Shown: positions 1 through 7,474, counted from the stretch's first letter. The stretch is DNA of 32,404 nucleotides from Furfurilactobacillus milii (GCF_009863985.1 NZ_WEZT01000007.1:1-32404); one strand, 5' to 3'. Made by a program: numbers and translations. Notes: generated by a model not told the origin, from the sequence alone.

Positions 1-74
1 TTCCTTTCATGATTGTTTTCGCAAACATCATTTTACAGAAATTTGGCCATGGGCCATTCTTTATTTAATTAGTG

Positions 75-103
75 TTGCACTTAAAGTGTAAATTCAAGTG
101 CAA
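75..103. promoter_or_regulatory. Palindrome and -10 box upstream of the MarR gene
   Basis: The arms TTGCACTT (75-82) and AAGTGCAA (96-103) form a perfect 8-bp inverted repeat. A second, overlapping half-site CACTT-A-AAGTG starts at 78. A TATAAT box lies at 122-127, so the right arm overlaps where its -35 would sit. MarR regulators commonly bind such dyads over their own promoter, so autoregulation of the gene at 270 is an inference. The leader from this -10 to the start codon would be about 135 nt. Confidence 0.45.
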
Positions 104-269
104 TAAATTTGGTTAAATGGGTATAATATTAATAAGTTTATGGTATTTTTTAGGTTTCTCAACTACAATTCATTTCATAAGTTTAACTTTAATCACTTGG
201 GCAAAGCTATAAGTGGATCAAAGACAACTGGGTTTATTACAGTAATTTTTGAGAAAAGGGGTTCTCGTA

Positions 270-731
270 ATGTCCGAACCAATGAATAATCAGGAAAATG
301 TTGATGCAATGGTTGCAGTATTGTGTGATCACTACGTTAACGAAATTTATGTTGCTAATCGTGCGGCAATTAATTTTGTTAATCATTTCGGCCTTAATTT
401 ACAAACAGCCGTTTTGTTGAGACGAATCGCTGCAAACAAAGGCATCACCGTGTCGCAACTTACCAAGGAAACGCCATTTTCAATGAGCGTTGTCTCGACA
501 CAAATTGGTAAGCTGTTAAAGGACGATCAGGTTGAAATGAAAACAACCGCTGATGACCGCCGAACCAAATTGGTTTTCTTAACCAATAAGGGTGTTCGTT
601 TGCATCACAAGATTGAAAAGTCAATTCGTGAATCAGTTGAAAGTTTAGGTGACACCATTTCAATTGAAAAAATCGATGATGCAATTAAGTTAATTGAACA
701 ACTTGGTGCATCCTTACCGACCTTCGAATAA
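270..731 (+). CDS. MarR-family transcriptional regulator
   Basis: A 153-residue protein of typical MarR length. The central part holds a winged helix-turn-helix: a segment reading VSQLTKETPFSMSVVSTQIG as the recognition region, followed by the DDRRTKLVFLTNKG wing typical of MarR proteins. The C-terminal helix would dimerise. The ATG at 270 is chosen because AAAGGGG lies 8 nt upstream; a TTG at 249 in the same frame overlaps no usable ribosome site. It stands alone, with a palindrome upstream and a terminator directly after the stop. The ligand and targets cannot be read from the sequence. The only co-oriented neighbour, the CPBP protease gene, begins 580 bp away beyond the terminator, so it is not an obvious operon partner. 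Confidence 0.9.
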   Translation: MSEPMNNQENVDAMVAVLCDHYVNEIYVANRAAINFVNHFGLNLQTAVLLRRIAANKGITVSQLTKETPFSMSVVSTQIGKLLKDDQVEMKTTADDRRTKLVFLTNKGVRLHHKIEKSIRESVESLGDTISIEKIDDAIKLIEQLGASLPTFE

Positions 732-775
732 AAAAGACATCAATGCGGATATTTATAGCGTGTTGGTGTTTTTTT
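731..775 (+). terminator. Rho-independent terminator after marR
   Basis: Stem ACATCAATGCG with CGTGTTGGTGT (one G-T pair and minor mismatches), followed by a run of seven T. It starts right at the stop codon of the MarR gene. Confidence 0.8.
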
Positions 776-802
776 GTGCGCTGGAAAACGGTGATTATCT
801 GA

Positions 803-1002
803 TCGCTTGCGGTTGCCAACATTGACAGGCTCGCCGTGGGACCGGTTCAAGCCGGAAGGGCCCCGTCTTTCACCTCGCCGTAAAGCCTCGTGAAGACCGC
901 GAGTCTTTCCGACCGTCCGTAACCTAAATTCGGGCAAATCGCCGAATTAACGTTACCTTCACGGCTCGGTATCAATGTTAGCGCCCTCCAGTTCACATAG
1001 TT
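803..1002 (+). repeat. Structured intergenic repeat, solo module A (copy 1)
   Basis: About 200 nt nearly identical to the A half of the element at 2592. Its ends pair: GCCAACATTGACA (815-827) with TATCAATGTTAGC (970-982). Inside is a hairpin GTAAC..ATTCGG (919-933) against CCGAAT..GTTAC (942-956), and a CTTTCAC/GTGAAG hairpin. The conserved 10-mer TGGGACCGGT is present, although module B, its proposed partner, is absent here. It follows the marR terminator by about 30 bp and has no coding potential. It may be a B-less descendant or the A module may be able to stand alone. Confidence 0.85.
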
Positions 1003-1023
1003 ACAAGCTTGCACATCGTTTAA

Positions 1024-1040
1024 ATGTCAGTTTCTGACAT
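1024..1040. promoter_or_regulatory. Perfect short hairpin ATGTCAG-TTT-CTGACAT
   Basis: A 7-bp perfect stem with a 3-nt loop ending 2 nt before a GGGAGTG ribosome-site-like sequence. There is no T-run, so it is not an ordinary terminator. It could be an operator or affect translation of the small frame at 1055; this is inference. Confidence 0.35.
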
Positions 1041-1054
1041 AACGGGAGTGTGAG

Positions 1055-1174
1055 ATGAACGGTTGTTTTCAACTGTTGGCGGTAAATAATGCATTCTACA
1101 AAAAAGTAGATTGCTTCTTTCTCATCATCGCGGTTTTAATCTCTTATTATGATTGCCTCGCATCAGCACGTTGA
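1055..1174 (+). CDS. Possible 39-residue hydrophobic peptide
   Basis: A short frame of 39 codons (ATG 1055, TGA 1172-1174) preceded by GGGAG 6 nt upstream. Residues 1-17 are polar with KK at 16-17. Residues 20-34 are strongly hydrophobic (core FFLIIAVLISYY) with cysteines at 4, 20 and 34. It could form a single membrane helix. I do not recognise the family. It has no double-glycine leader of the bacteriocin type and no clear toxin signature. It lies just upstream of a CPBP-family protease gene, a family that includes bacteriocin immunity proteins, which is the only contextual hint. It may well be untranslated. Confidence 0.3.
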   Translation: MNGCFQLLAVNNAFYKKVDCFFLIIAVLISYYDCLASAR

Positions 1175-1200
1175 TATGTTTTTAGTGATATGATTATAAA
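1171..1200 (+). promoter_or_regulatory. Probable promoter of the CPBP gene
   Basis: TTGATA (1171-1176), an 18-bp spacer and TATAAA (1195-1200) make a reasonable sigma-A promoter about 110 nt before the ATG at 1310. The remainder of 1001-1309 holds the hairpin and small frame listed separately. Confidence 0.5.
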
Positions 1201-1309
1201 ATCATAAGAGGATTCCAGCAAAATTAAAGTGACCGATAAAACTTTAATAAATGATTGGAAATTTCCGTTATCGAATAACACGAAATTACTAAAACGAAGG
1301 TGAGCGGAT

Positions 1310-2587
1310 ATGGCAAGACAGGGGTTAACGACAAACATAGGATTGCGACGCTGGTTTTTCGTGCAGGTAATCATTCAAGAGCTTATTTTGATTGCAGGGC
1401 GTGTTGTACTCCATCAAAGTCGAACTACGCTGGTGGTGCTACTGGATGTGATGCTGGTATTGAATTTATTAGGATTGATTTTGTTGGCCCCAAATGAGGA
1501 AACATTAGCAAATCGTCATTGGTTCAAACGTTTTCTGTATCGTTTTAATCACTATGGCCAAGTATTTGTTCAGACGGTGACGGTTTCATTGGTACTTTGG
1601 GTATTGGCGGCTATCTGTGTGAAGCGGTTACACGTTAATGCTAATGGTGCTGCAATCGTAGTCTTTATCATGTCATTGCTGGTTTATATTCCTATCGGCG
1701 TGTTTGCATACGGCCGTATTGAATCATTGGTTGGCCGGATAGTGGTCCTCTTTTCAGTTGGGTTTGAGGTCATCGTGGCTGCGCCAGAAATTGCGGTCAT
1801 GGCGTTTGAAAAGACATTGGCGCCAGTAGTAAAAGACCTGGCAACCAGTGGTTTTGTCGGTGCCTTTAGTTTCGTGATTATTACGGGCTTTGCAATGAAA
1901 GTTTGGGGATTCCGTTTGCCTCGATTTGGGTTTTCCAGAACGGCACAGTGGTGGATCGTTGTTTTACTGGCATTGTTTTGTGTTGGCTACGTCATTTTTA
2001 ATAGTTTTGACGCAGGAACATCGTTTAGAACACTGTGGAAATTCGACTTTCACATGAAGTCACCGACATTCAAGATGATGTTAAACGGAGTGGAACCTGG
2101 AATCGTGGAAGAATGGCTACTTCGCTTTGCCACGCTTAGTCTCCTGATGCGTGCGTTTGAGTTTTCACGACATCAGTTTGGTTGGTCCGTGGCTGTCACG
2201 AGTATTTTGTTTGGCCTGTTTCATCTGCCAAACGCACTTCAGGGGCAAAGCTGGTCAGCTACGTTTGAACAGGCGCTGTCGGCAGCCAGTATCGGTTGTT
2301 TGTTAGCCGCTTTGTATTTGTACACACGTGCTTTGTGGTGGCCGATGTTGTTCCATTTCAGCGTTGATAGCTTTGCGTTTATGAGCAGTGGCACCCAGAC
2401 GATGGGTAAGCCAGGGATGTTTGACTGGTGGATGACTGTTATCCTAGCCGTTATCTTTATCGCCATCACCATTTTCTTACTGACAGGTGAGCGGGGCCGC
2501 AATGCCAAACGGAATTTTCCAGAATTTACTGGAAATGGGTTGCTTTTCGGCGGTTCAGTTGCCTTTCAAACGTTTCCGACCCGTTAG
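1310..2587 (+). CDS. CPBP-family intramembrane metalloprotease
   Basis: A 425-residue polytopic membrane protein with about ten hydrophobic segments. The C-terminal half is the CPBP (Abi/CAAX-type) domain: Glu-Glu at 267-268 with Arg272 (EExxxR), then FH at 304-305, then His349 in the HFSVDS motif, giving the metal-binding and catalytic residues of the family. Members are glutamic-type intramembrane proteases; in lactic acid bacteria some act as bacteriocin immunity or maturation factors, but the role here is unknown. The ~200-residue N-terminal membrane extension makes it longer than minimal family members. The start is supported by GAAGGTGAG about 6 nt upstream. The stop is only 3 nt before the next intergenic repeat, and the gene lies between two A modules in the same direction. 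The last ~17 residues look non-conserved in composition. Confidence 0.88.
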   Translation: MARQGLTTNIGLRRWFFVQVIIQELILIAGRVVLHQSRTTLVVLLDVMLVLNLLGLILLAPNEETLANRHWFKRFLYRFNHYGQVFVQTVTVSLVLWVLAAICVKRLHVNANGAAIVVFIMSLLVYIPIGVFAYGRIESLVGRIVVLFSVGFEVIVAAPEIAVMAFEKTLAPVVKDLATSGFVGAFSFVIITGFAMKVWGFRLPRFGFSRTAQWWIVVLLALFCVGYVIFNSFDAGTSFRTLWKFDFHMKSPTFKMMLNGVEPGIVEEWLLRFATLSLLMRAFEFSRHQFGWSVAVTSILFGLFHLPNALQGQSWSATFEQALSAASIGCLLAALYLYTRALWWPMLFHFSVDSFAFMSSGTQTMGKPGMFDWWMTVILAVIFIAITIFLLTGERGRNAKRNFPEFTGNGLLFGGSVAFQTFPTR

Positions 2588-2591
2588 TTAT

Positions 2592-3040
2592 GTCGCTTAC
2601 AGTTGCCAACATTGACACGCTCGCCGTGGGACCGGTTCAAGCCGGAAGTGCCCCGTCTTTCACCTCGCCGTAAAGCCTCGTGAAGACCGCGAGTCTTTCC
2701 GACCGTCCGTAACCTAAATTCGAGAAAACCACCGAATTAACGTTACCTTCACGGCTTGGTGTCAATGCTGGCGCCATCCAGCTGATATAACTGGAAATTT
2801 TGTACGTAGCATTTTTAGCACTAAATTGGCAGGCAACCAACAATCTACTATGTGAGTGGAGCTGACCGAAGACAAAGTTCCGTGTCGGCCACACTTGGCG
2901 GCGGAACTTTAGCCGTTTAGTGTTGCGGGATGACTTATGAGACGTGGGTTTCGGCTCATAATCAAGGTTAAAGACGCCGGGTTTAAGGAGGCTGAGACCG
3001 GTCCCAACGGAACGGCGTTTTCGGTCAGCGTAGCGGTTGT
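2592..3040 (+). repeat. Structured intergenic repeat, A+B modules (copy 2)
   Basis: Module A (about 2592-2787) is closed by GCCAACATTGACAC (2605-2618) with GTGTCAATGCTGGC (2759-2772). A variable spacer of ~70 nt follows. Module B (about 2856-3033) is closed by GCTGACCGAA (2861-2870) with TTCGGTCAGC (3020-3029), perfect over 10 bp. Inside B: GTTCCGT (2877-2883) with ACGGAAC (3007-3013), ACACT (2891-2895) with AGTGT (2919-2923), and TTATGAG (2935-2941) with CTCATAA (2955-2961). TGGGACCGGT in A (2627-2636) is complementary to ACCGGTCCCA in B (2997-3006), a possible pseudoknot. No convincing coding frame exists. It starts a few bases after the CPBP stop, so it could form the 3' end of that transcript. 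Confidence 0.9.
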
Positions 3041-3079
3041 AATCAAGAATGTTATGTCGTAGACAATTTAGAAGTAAAC

Positions 3080-3123
3080 AAATACCCATCGCAATGGTTA
3101 ATTTCCGTTTGCGATGGGTATTT
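3080..3123. terminator. Strong hairpin terminator after ltaS
   Basis: A perfect 14-bp stem, AAATACCCATCGCA with TGCGATGGGTATTT, and a 16-nt loop. It lies just past the 3' end of the leftward LtaS gene and downstream of the copy-2 repeat, so it probably serves the leftward transcript and possibly also rightward transcripts. Confidence 0.8.
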
Positions 3124-3141
3124 GTGTGGTATTGAAATGGA

Positions 3142-5229
3142 TCAACGACCCTTGTCATCAACCTCAGGAGCATCCGTGTGATATAAGCCTTCGATTGATT
3201 TATTACCATTTTGACTGTACAGCGAGGTGCTACCGACACCGCGATCGCGTTCGATCTGCTCGGCTTTCTGTAACCCCTTCGTGTACTTATATTTGCTAGG
3301 GTCAACTGGGGTAAAACCATCTGGTTTGTAGAATCGCAATAGGTTCTTTTGATTCAATGAATCAGAGAGGCTCAGTTCCTTAGTCACCTTGGCCTGCTCA
3401 GCGGCTGTATGTTTCTTCTGTGCAGCCGTTAGATTAGCTGGTTGACCAGTTTTGTTGCTGTAAATGGTGCCAGAAAGAGACGTGTAAGTCGGTGTCACAA
3501 AGTCTTGATTTCGGAAGGCCACAACCTGATCATGGTGTTTGGAGAAGAGGTCGGTACCAAACTGAACATACTTTTTGGAGTTGATGCCCAATAAGTGGAG
3601 CAGTGTTGGTTCAACGTCAATTTCACCACCATATTGATGCTCGATCTTACCATGACCATTGCCCGGAATATGAACCATAAATGGCACACGCTGTAGCTGG
3701 GCGTTGTCAAAATTGGTCCAATCGTCTGGGTCCTTCCCAAGGACACTGGCGAGATTCTTGTTTTCTGAATTGGAAATTCCGTAATGGTCCCCGTAGATGA
3801 CGATCATTGACTTGTTATAAAGCCCTGATGACTTCAGGAAGTTGAACAGTTCTTCAACGGATTGGTCCAGATAGTGGTTCGTGACAAAGTAGTTATTCAC
3901 CGCGGAGTCATCGGTGTCCGTTGTTTTGAAGTTGGGATCCTGGTCTTCTTTGCTTAGTTCAAACGGGAAGTGATTTGTAACGGTCAGATATTTAACGTAA
4001 AACGGCTGTTGCAGATGCTGGAGGTACTTCACGGAGTCGTCAAACAACAGTTTGTCCTTCAAGCCATAACCCATAGAACGATCACCACTGTGGTTGTAAT
4101 ACGGTTGTGAGAAGAAGTATTGATAACCTAAATTTGGATATACGTTATTTCGGTTCCAGAATGTTGGCACGTTACCATGGAAAACGGCAGTGGTGTACTT
4201 TTCAGGTGACTGTTCGAGAATCGCCGGTGCGGCCTGGAAGGTTTCGTCGCTGCCCAGTTGGGCAAACAACGATCCTTGTGGCAGACCATACGTACCTGCT
4301 TCTAGCATGTTTTCTGCGTCAGACGTTTTCCCTTGGCCCACTTGATGGAAGAAATTATCAAACGCATAGGTATCCTTAGAATGATAAATGCTGTTTAAAA
4401 ATGGCGTGACTTCTTTACCATTAACTTTTTGGTCAATCGAAAATTGTTGGAAACTTTCAAGGTGAATCACAATCACGTTGCGGCCCTTAGCAGCACCAAA
4501 CATTGTTTTATTTGGAGCGGCATAATGTTTTTGCGTAAAGTCAGTGACATCCTTTAGTTCAGACTTGGTGGCCGCGGCCCGCATTGAGGATGTGTGCCAT
4601 TCACTAGCACCATCGTAAGCGGTGAAAAAGTCTAGTCCGAGGTACTTAACCACATATGTCCGGTCAAACGTCCGCGTCATTAATTGAGAGCGGTCCATTT
4701 CAGCAACAGCTAAGTTAAATGTAATAAACATAAGAGCAAACGACGTCACGGCGAAGCCGGTCTTTTTCGGCAGTGCTAGTTTGTCAAACTTCAACCAACG
4801 AAAGGCAAACAGCAGAATTAAAATGACTAAGTCCAGCCAATAAAGGACATCATGGGGCATGGTCAGGGCGAGCGAACTGCCTGATAAGCCCTGATTGACT
4901 TTGTCGTAGCCAGTCATTGTCGAAACCGTCATGTAATCGGTGAATTCACGGAAGTAAATCACATTCAGATAAAGTAAGACAGTATTTAAAATGTAGGTTA
5001 ACGTCAAGATTGGATAGAAGAACCGCGCCCGCCGTGCATAAAAAGCGAGGCCGAATAATAGAAGGCTGGTTCCAATCGGATTGATGGCGACAATGAAGGC
5101 TTGGACGGGATCACTAATGGAAATGTGAAAGTCGATCGCGTATGCCAACATCGTTTTGGCCCAAAAGACAAAGACCAGAAGCCAGAACAAACCGATTCGG
5201 GTGTTAAGTTTTGCTTGCAGCTTACGCAT
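3142..5229 (-). CDS. ltaS: Lipoteichoic acid synthase (LtaS-type)
   Basis: A 695-residue membrane-anchored sulfatase-fold enzyme that transfers glycerol-phosphate from phosphatidylglycerol to the growing lipoteichoic acid chain outside the membrane. The N-terminal ~190 residues hold five membrane helices. The extracellular domain carries the Mn-site and catalytic residues in family order: Glu258 in the HLESF motif, nucleophile Thr302 in GKTSDAE, and Asp481-His482 in YGDHYG. These line up closely with the known S. aureus positions (Glu255, Thr300, Asp475, His476). Length is slightly above the usual ~650 because of a polar C-terminal tail of ~80 residues. AGAGGA lies 9 nt before the ATG. It is a single gene, divergent from the phosphatase gene at 5449. 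Lactobacilli often carry LtaS paralogues, so this need not be the only one. Confidence 0.93.
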   Translation of the reverse strand: MRKLQAKLNTRIGLFWLLVFVFWAKTMLAYAIDFHISISDPVQAFIVAINPIGTSLLLFGLAFYARRARFFYPILTLTYILNTVLLYLNVIYFREFTDYMTVSTMTGYDKVNQGLSGSSLALTMPHDVLYWLDLVILILLFAFRWLKFDKLALPKKTGFAVTSFALMFITFNLAVAEMDRSQLMTRTFDRTYVVKYLGLDFFTAYDGASEWHTSSMRAAATKSELKDVTDFTQKHYAAPNKTMFGAAKGRNVIVIHLESFQQFSIDQKVNGKEVTPFLNSIYHSKDTYAFDNFFHQVGQGKTSDAENMLEAGTYGLPQGSLFAQLGSDETFQAAPAILEQSPEKYTTAVFHGNVPTFWNRNNVYPNLGYQYFFSQPYYNHSGDRSMGYGLKDKLLFDDSVKYLQHLQQPFYVKYLTVTNHFPFELSKEDQDPNFKTTDTDDSAVNNYFVTNHYLDQSVEELFNFLKSSGLYNKSMIVIYGDHYGISNSENKNLASVLGKDPDDWTNFDNAQLQRVPFMVHIPGNGHGKIEHQYGGEIDVEPTLLHLLGINSKKYVQFGTDLFSKHHDQVVAFRNQDFVTPTYTSLSGTIYSNKTGQPANLTAAQKKHTAAEQAKVTKELSLSDSLNQKNLLRFYKPDGFTPVDPSKYKYTKGLQKAEQIERDRGVGSTSLYSQNGNKSIEGLYHTDAPEVDDKGR

Positions 5230-5380
5230 GAATCAAGGTCCTCTTTTTAAATTTACTCGTCAAAAAGCATATGACATAGTTTACCACGTCGGCCAATGGC
5301 TGTTCACTATTGGCAAATTGACCTTACGCAAACTTTAACCGGCTAAAGAATGTTTACGTTCCGCAAAGAAGCCCGTCAAT

Positions 5381-5411
5381 TTTACTTAACAGCGGCACCG
5401 TCGTGTATAAT
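5381..5411 (+). promoter_or_regulatory. Probable promoter of the histidine phosphatase gene
   Basis: TTTACT (5381-5386), a 19-bp spacer and a perfect TATAAT (5406-5411) lie 38 bp before the ATG at 5449. Confidence 0.6.
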
Positions 5412-5448
5412 AGAGTCTAGAAAACATTAAAATTTGGGGGTTATTAAC

Positions 5449-6108
5449 ATGGCATCAGTGACACTGTATTTAGTCCATCATGGACAAACTTATTTTAATA
5501 TTTATAACAAACTGCAGGGTTGGAGCAATTCACCGCTGACCGACAAGGGTCTAGCAGATGCTAAGTCAGCTGGTGAACGGTTAGCTAATGTGTCGTTTGC
5601 CGCGGCCTATTGTTCTGACACAACGCGGGCGCAACAAACGGCTGCAACGATTTTGACTGAAAATAATGTTTCAAATGTCAAACAGCCGATTAGCAGTCCG
5701 TTTTTCCGCGAACAGTTCTATGGTTCGTTTGAAGGCGAAAACATGAATTATGTGTGGGACCAAGTCGGCCGTCCACATGGATTAAATGGGTTTAAAGAAA
5801 TCGAAGAAAAATATTCAATTGCCAAGGCGAAGGACTTCATGAAAGAGGCCGATCCGTTTCATGATGCTGAAAGTAACGATGAATATTGGCAGCGAATCGA
5901 TCGTGGTTTTGATTTAATTCGTGAAAACGATGATCTTTCTGATGGCGATAATGTACTAGTTATCAGTCACGGCAATACGTTGCTCAGTCTGATGGAGCGT
6001 TACGGTGGCGGCAAGTACGATCTCAGCGTCCGTCCAGAAAACGGCAGTGTAACCCGCCTTTCCCTCGACGATCAGAAGATTACGGTGTTGGGGTATAACG
6101 AAAAGTAG
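5449..6108 (+). CDS. Histidine phosphatase / phosphoglycerate mutase-like protein
   Basis: A 219-residue member of the histidine phosphatase superfamily. The second catalytic His lies in VISHGNT near residue 178, the acidic catalytic region in FREQFYGSFEG near residue 85-90, and a conserved CSDTTRAQQT segment carries an active-site Arg. The first motif, normally RHG, reads HHG at residues 10-12: the phosphate-binding Arg is replaced by His (codon CAT, one base from CGT), while catalytic His11 is intact. Such proteins are often broad phosphatases rather than glycolytic mutases, and the Arg change makes true mutase activity doubtful. The ATG at 5449 has GGGGG 8 nt upstream; a TTG at 5434 would overlap that site. 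Monocistronic, with its own promoter. Confidence 0.88.
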   Translation: MASVTLYLVHHGQTYFNIYNKLQGWSNSPLTDKGLADAKSAGERLANVSFAAAYCSDTTRAQQTAATILTENNVSNVKQPISSPFFREQFYGSFEGENMNYVWDQVGRPHGLNGFKEIEEKYSIAKAKDFMKEADPFHDAESNDEYWQRIDRGFDLIRENDDLSDGDNVLVISHGNTLLSLMERYGGGKYDLSVRPENGSVTRLSLDDQKITVLGYNEK

Positions 6109-6440
6109 AGTGCTCACGAAGCCCGGGAGAAGGCGAGCAATAACGTGGAGGTGATGAGAATCAAGCGGTCTTTGCTTGGTTTTCATCAGCTTCGGGTTAT
6201 GCACAGTCTTCTGGGCGGCAGTGACACGTTTTGGCTACGTAGTAGTTTTGCCTGTGCAATCGTCAGTTTCAGTTGTGCACAGGCTTTTAGGGCTGAGAGC
6301 GCGTTATGGCTATGTAGCAGTCGAGAATCAAGCGGTCTTTGCTTGGGTCTCATCAGCTTCGGGTTATGCACAGCGTTCTGGGCGGCAGTGACACGTTTTG
6401 GCTGCGTAGCCTCACGACATCAATATAAATAACAAAATAA
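6109..6440. repeat. Intergenic tandem repeat, two 87-bp units 167 bp apart
   Basis: Units at 6156-6242 and 6323-6409 differ at only about six positions. Both run from GAGAATCAAGCGG to CGTTTTGGCT[A/G]CGTAG. The 80 bp between them ends in GGCTATGTAGCAG, resembling the end of a unit, so it may be a diverged middle copy. That middle part contains a perfect 9-bp hairpin, GCCTGTGCA (6250-6258) with TGCACAGGC (6276-6284), followed by TTTT. Open frames cross the repeat but have no ribosome site and no recognisable protein. Confidence 0.8.
6250..6288 (+). terminator. Possible terminator between tandem repeat units
   Basis: The 9-bp GCCTGTGCA/TGCACAGGC stem with a 17-nt loop and a following TTTT could terminate transcripts from the phosphatase gene. 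The T-run is short. Confidence 0.4.
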
Positions 6441-6454
6441 CTAAGGAGCAATTA

Positions 6455-6943
6455 ATGAGTTTATTTCACTGGGGTAAGAAGAAAGAAGAAAAACCAGAAC
6501 TTGATATTGAACAACTTAAGGGAACAGACGGCAAGGTTTACGAAGATGCTGTATCCGTCCGCCTAGCTGTTTTTGTCGACGAACAAGGTATTGATAAGGA
6601 ATTAGAGTTGGATGGTCATGACGAAGACGCAACGCACTATGTTGGTTACGATCATGGCACACCGGTCGTGACGGCGAGGGTCAAAGCCTTAGATGATGAT
6701 CTACTTCAGATTCAACGGGTTGCAACCATTGACTGGGCACGGCACCGTGGTTACGCCGTCGCGCTGATCAATCAGATTACGGCTGATGCCAAGGAAAATG
6801 GTTTCAAGACGTTATATCTAGAAGCGCAGGAAACGGCTATCAGTTTTTATGCCAAACAAAGTTTTGAAGCTTATGGTCAACCATTTTTGGAAGCTAACAT
6901 TTGGCACCGTAAGATGACTAAGGAACTATATCCAGAAGAGTAG
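6455..6943 (+). CDS. GNAT-family N-acetyltransferase
   Basis: A 162-residue GNAT protein. After a charged N-terminal stretch of ~20 residues (WGKKKEEKPE) come VRLAVFVDEQG, the usual first conserved segment of the ElaA/YjcF-like group, then the acetyl-CoA binding motif A as QRVATIDWARHRGYA (about residues 89-103), and the C-terminal YLEAQETAISFY strand-helix. It would transfer acetyl from acetyl-CoA to an unknown amine. AAGGAG lies 6 nt before the ATG. It precedes the MerR/TMEM175/hydrolase cluster by 66 bp and may be co-transcribed with it. Confidence 0.85.
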   Translation: MSLFHWGKKKEEKPELDIEQLKGTDGKVYEDAVSVRLAVFVDEQGIDKELELDGHDEDATHYVGYDHGTPVVTARVKALDDDLLQIQRVATIDWARHRGYAVALINQITADAKENGFKTLYLEAQETAISFYAKQSFEAYGQPFLEANIWHRKMTKELYPEE

Positions 6944-7009
6944 GACAGTAATGTTACTGTGGACAGCATAATGAAGTTCAGCAACACGCATTAACCTGGA
7001 GGTGGGTGG

Positions 7010-7471
7010 ATGGCGCGAACAAGTTTGCGCGACACCAGTAATGGTAAAATTTTTAGCACGGCGAATTTAATTTTCGGTATTGGCCAGATTAGCAAAATGA
7101 CGAATGTGTCAACTCGTCAACTTCGGTATTGGGAATCAAAGGGATACATTAAGCCTAAAGAGCGCGAAGATGGTAATACGTCGCGTTTGTACGGGTATGA
7201 CACGTTTTTAAAAGTGTCTGGTATCAAACTGATGTTGGATGAGGGATACACCTTAGCTGCCTCTGTTGAACGCACAGATGCCTTGATGGCGGAAGCGTTC
7301 AATATTCGTGGTTTTTTGCTGGATGCGTATCATGGCGAGGCCACGATTGATGGGCAAACAATGCTAGACCTTGGTTATTTTGATGAAGATCATACGCAAC
7401 GTTTGTACGCTCACAGGACGGCAGATAATCGCGTCCATTACGTTGTTAAACCAGAAAATGGAGCAAATTGA
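7010..7471 (+). CDS. MerR-family transcriptional regulator
   Basis: A 153-residue protein with an N-terminal MerR helix-turn-helix at about residues 24-60: FGIGQISKMTNVSTRQLRYW followed by ESKGYIKPKERED, with the usual RLYGYD-type wing. The C-terminal half is short and has no cysteine cluster, so metal sensing is unlikely; the effector is unknown. The ~20-residue N-terminal extension before the DNA-binding domain is unusual. A strong GGAGGTGG lies before the ATG. The stop is 3 nt from the TMEM175 gene, so the three genes 7010-9087 look like one operon. Confidence 0.88.
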   Translation: MARTSLRDTSNGKIFSTANLIFGIGQISKMTNVSTRQLRYWESKGYIKPKEREDGNTSRLYGYDTFLKVSGIKLMLDEGYTLAASVERTDALMAEAFNIRGFLLDAYHGEATIDGQTMLDLGYFDEDHTQRLYAHRTADNRVHYVVKPENGAN

Positions 7472-7474
7472 TCG

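Noticed and set aside
1-31. Possible leftward gene start (MMFAKTIMKG) leaving the window
   Set aside because: Two ATG codons are there, but no ribosome site precedes them and only ten codons are visible.
2630-2645. tRNA T-arm-like CCGG-TTCAAG-CCGG in module A
   Set aside because: The GGTTCAAG block is conserved in all copies, but there is no acceptor stem, anticodon arm or CCA-type end around it, and copies 3 and 4 break the short stem.
803-3040. GOLLD, ROOL or ribosomal RNA as identity of the repeat
   Set aside because: GOLLD and ROOL RNAs are larger and normally not dispersed in several copies within 20 kb, and no sequence block I can recall matches. Left unnamed rather than forced.
2637-3320. 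227-codon open frame on the minus strand across copy 2
   Set aside because: It runs through the structured repeat and the ltaS terminator into ltaS, has no ribosome site and no recognisable domain, and the repeat changes by base pairing rather than by codons.
6145-6432. 95-codon frame across the tandem repeat
   Set aside because: No ribosome site, cysteine- and tryptophan-rich nonsense-like product, and overlapping frames of equal length on both strands.
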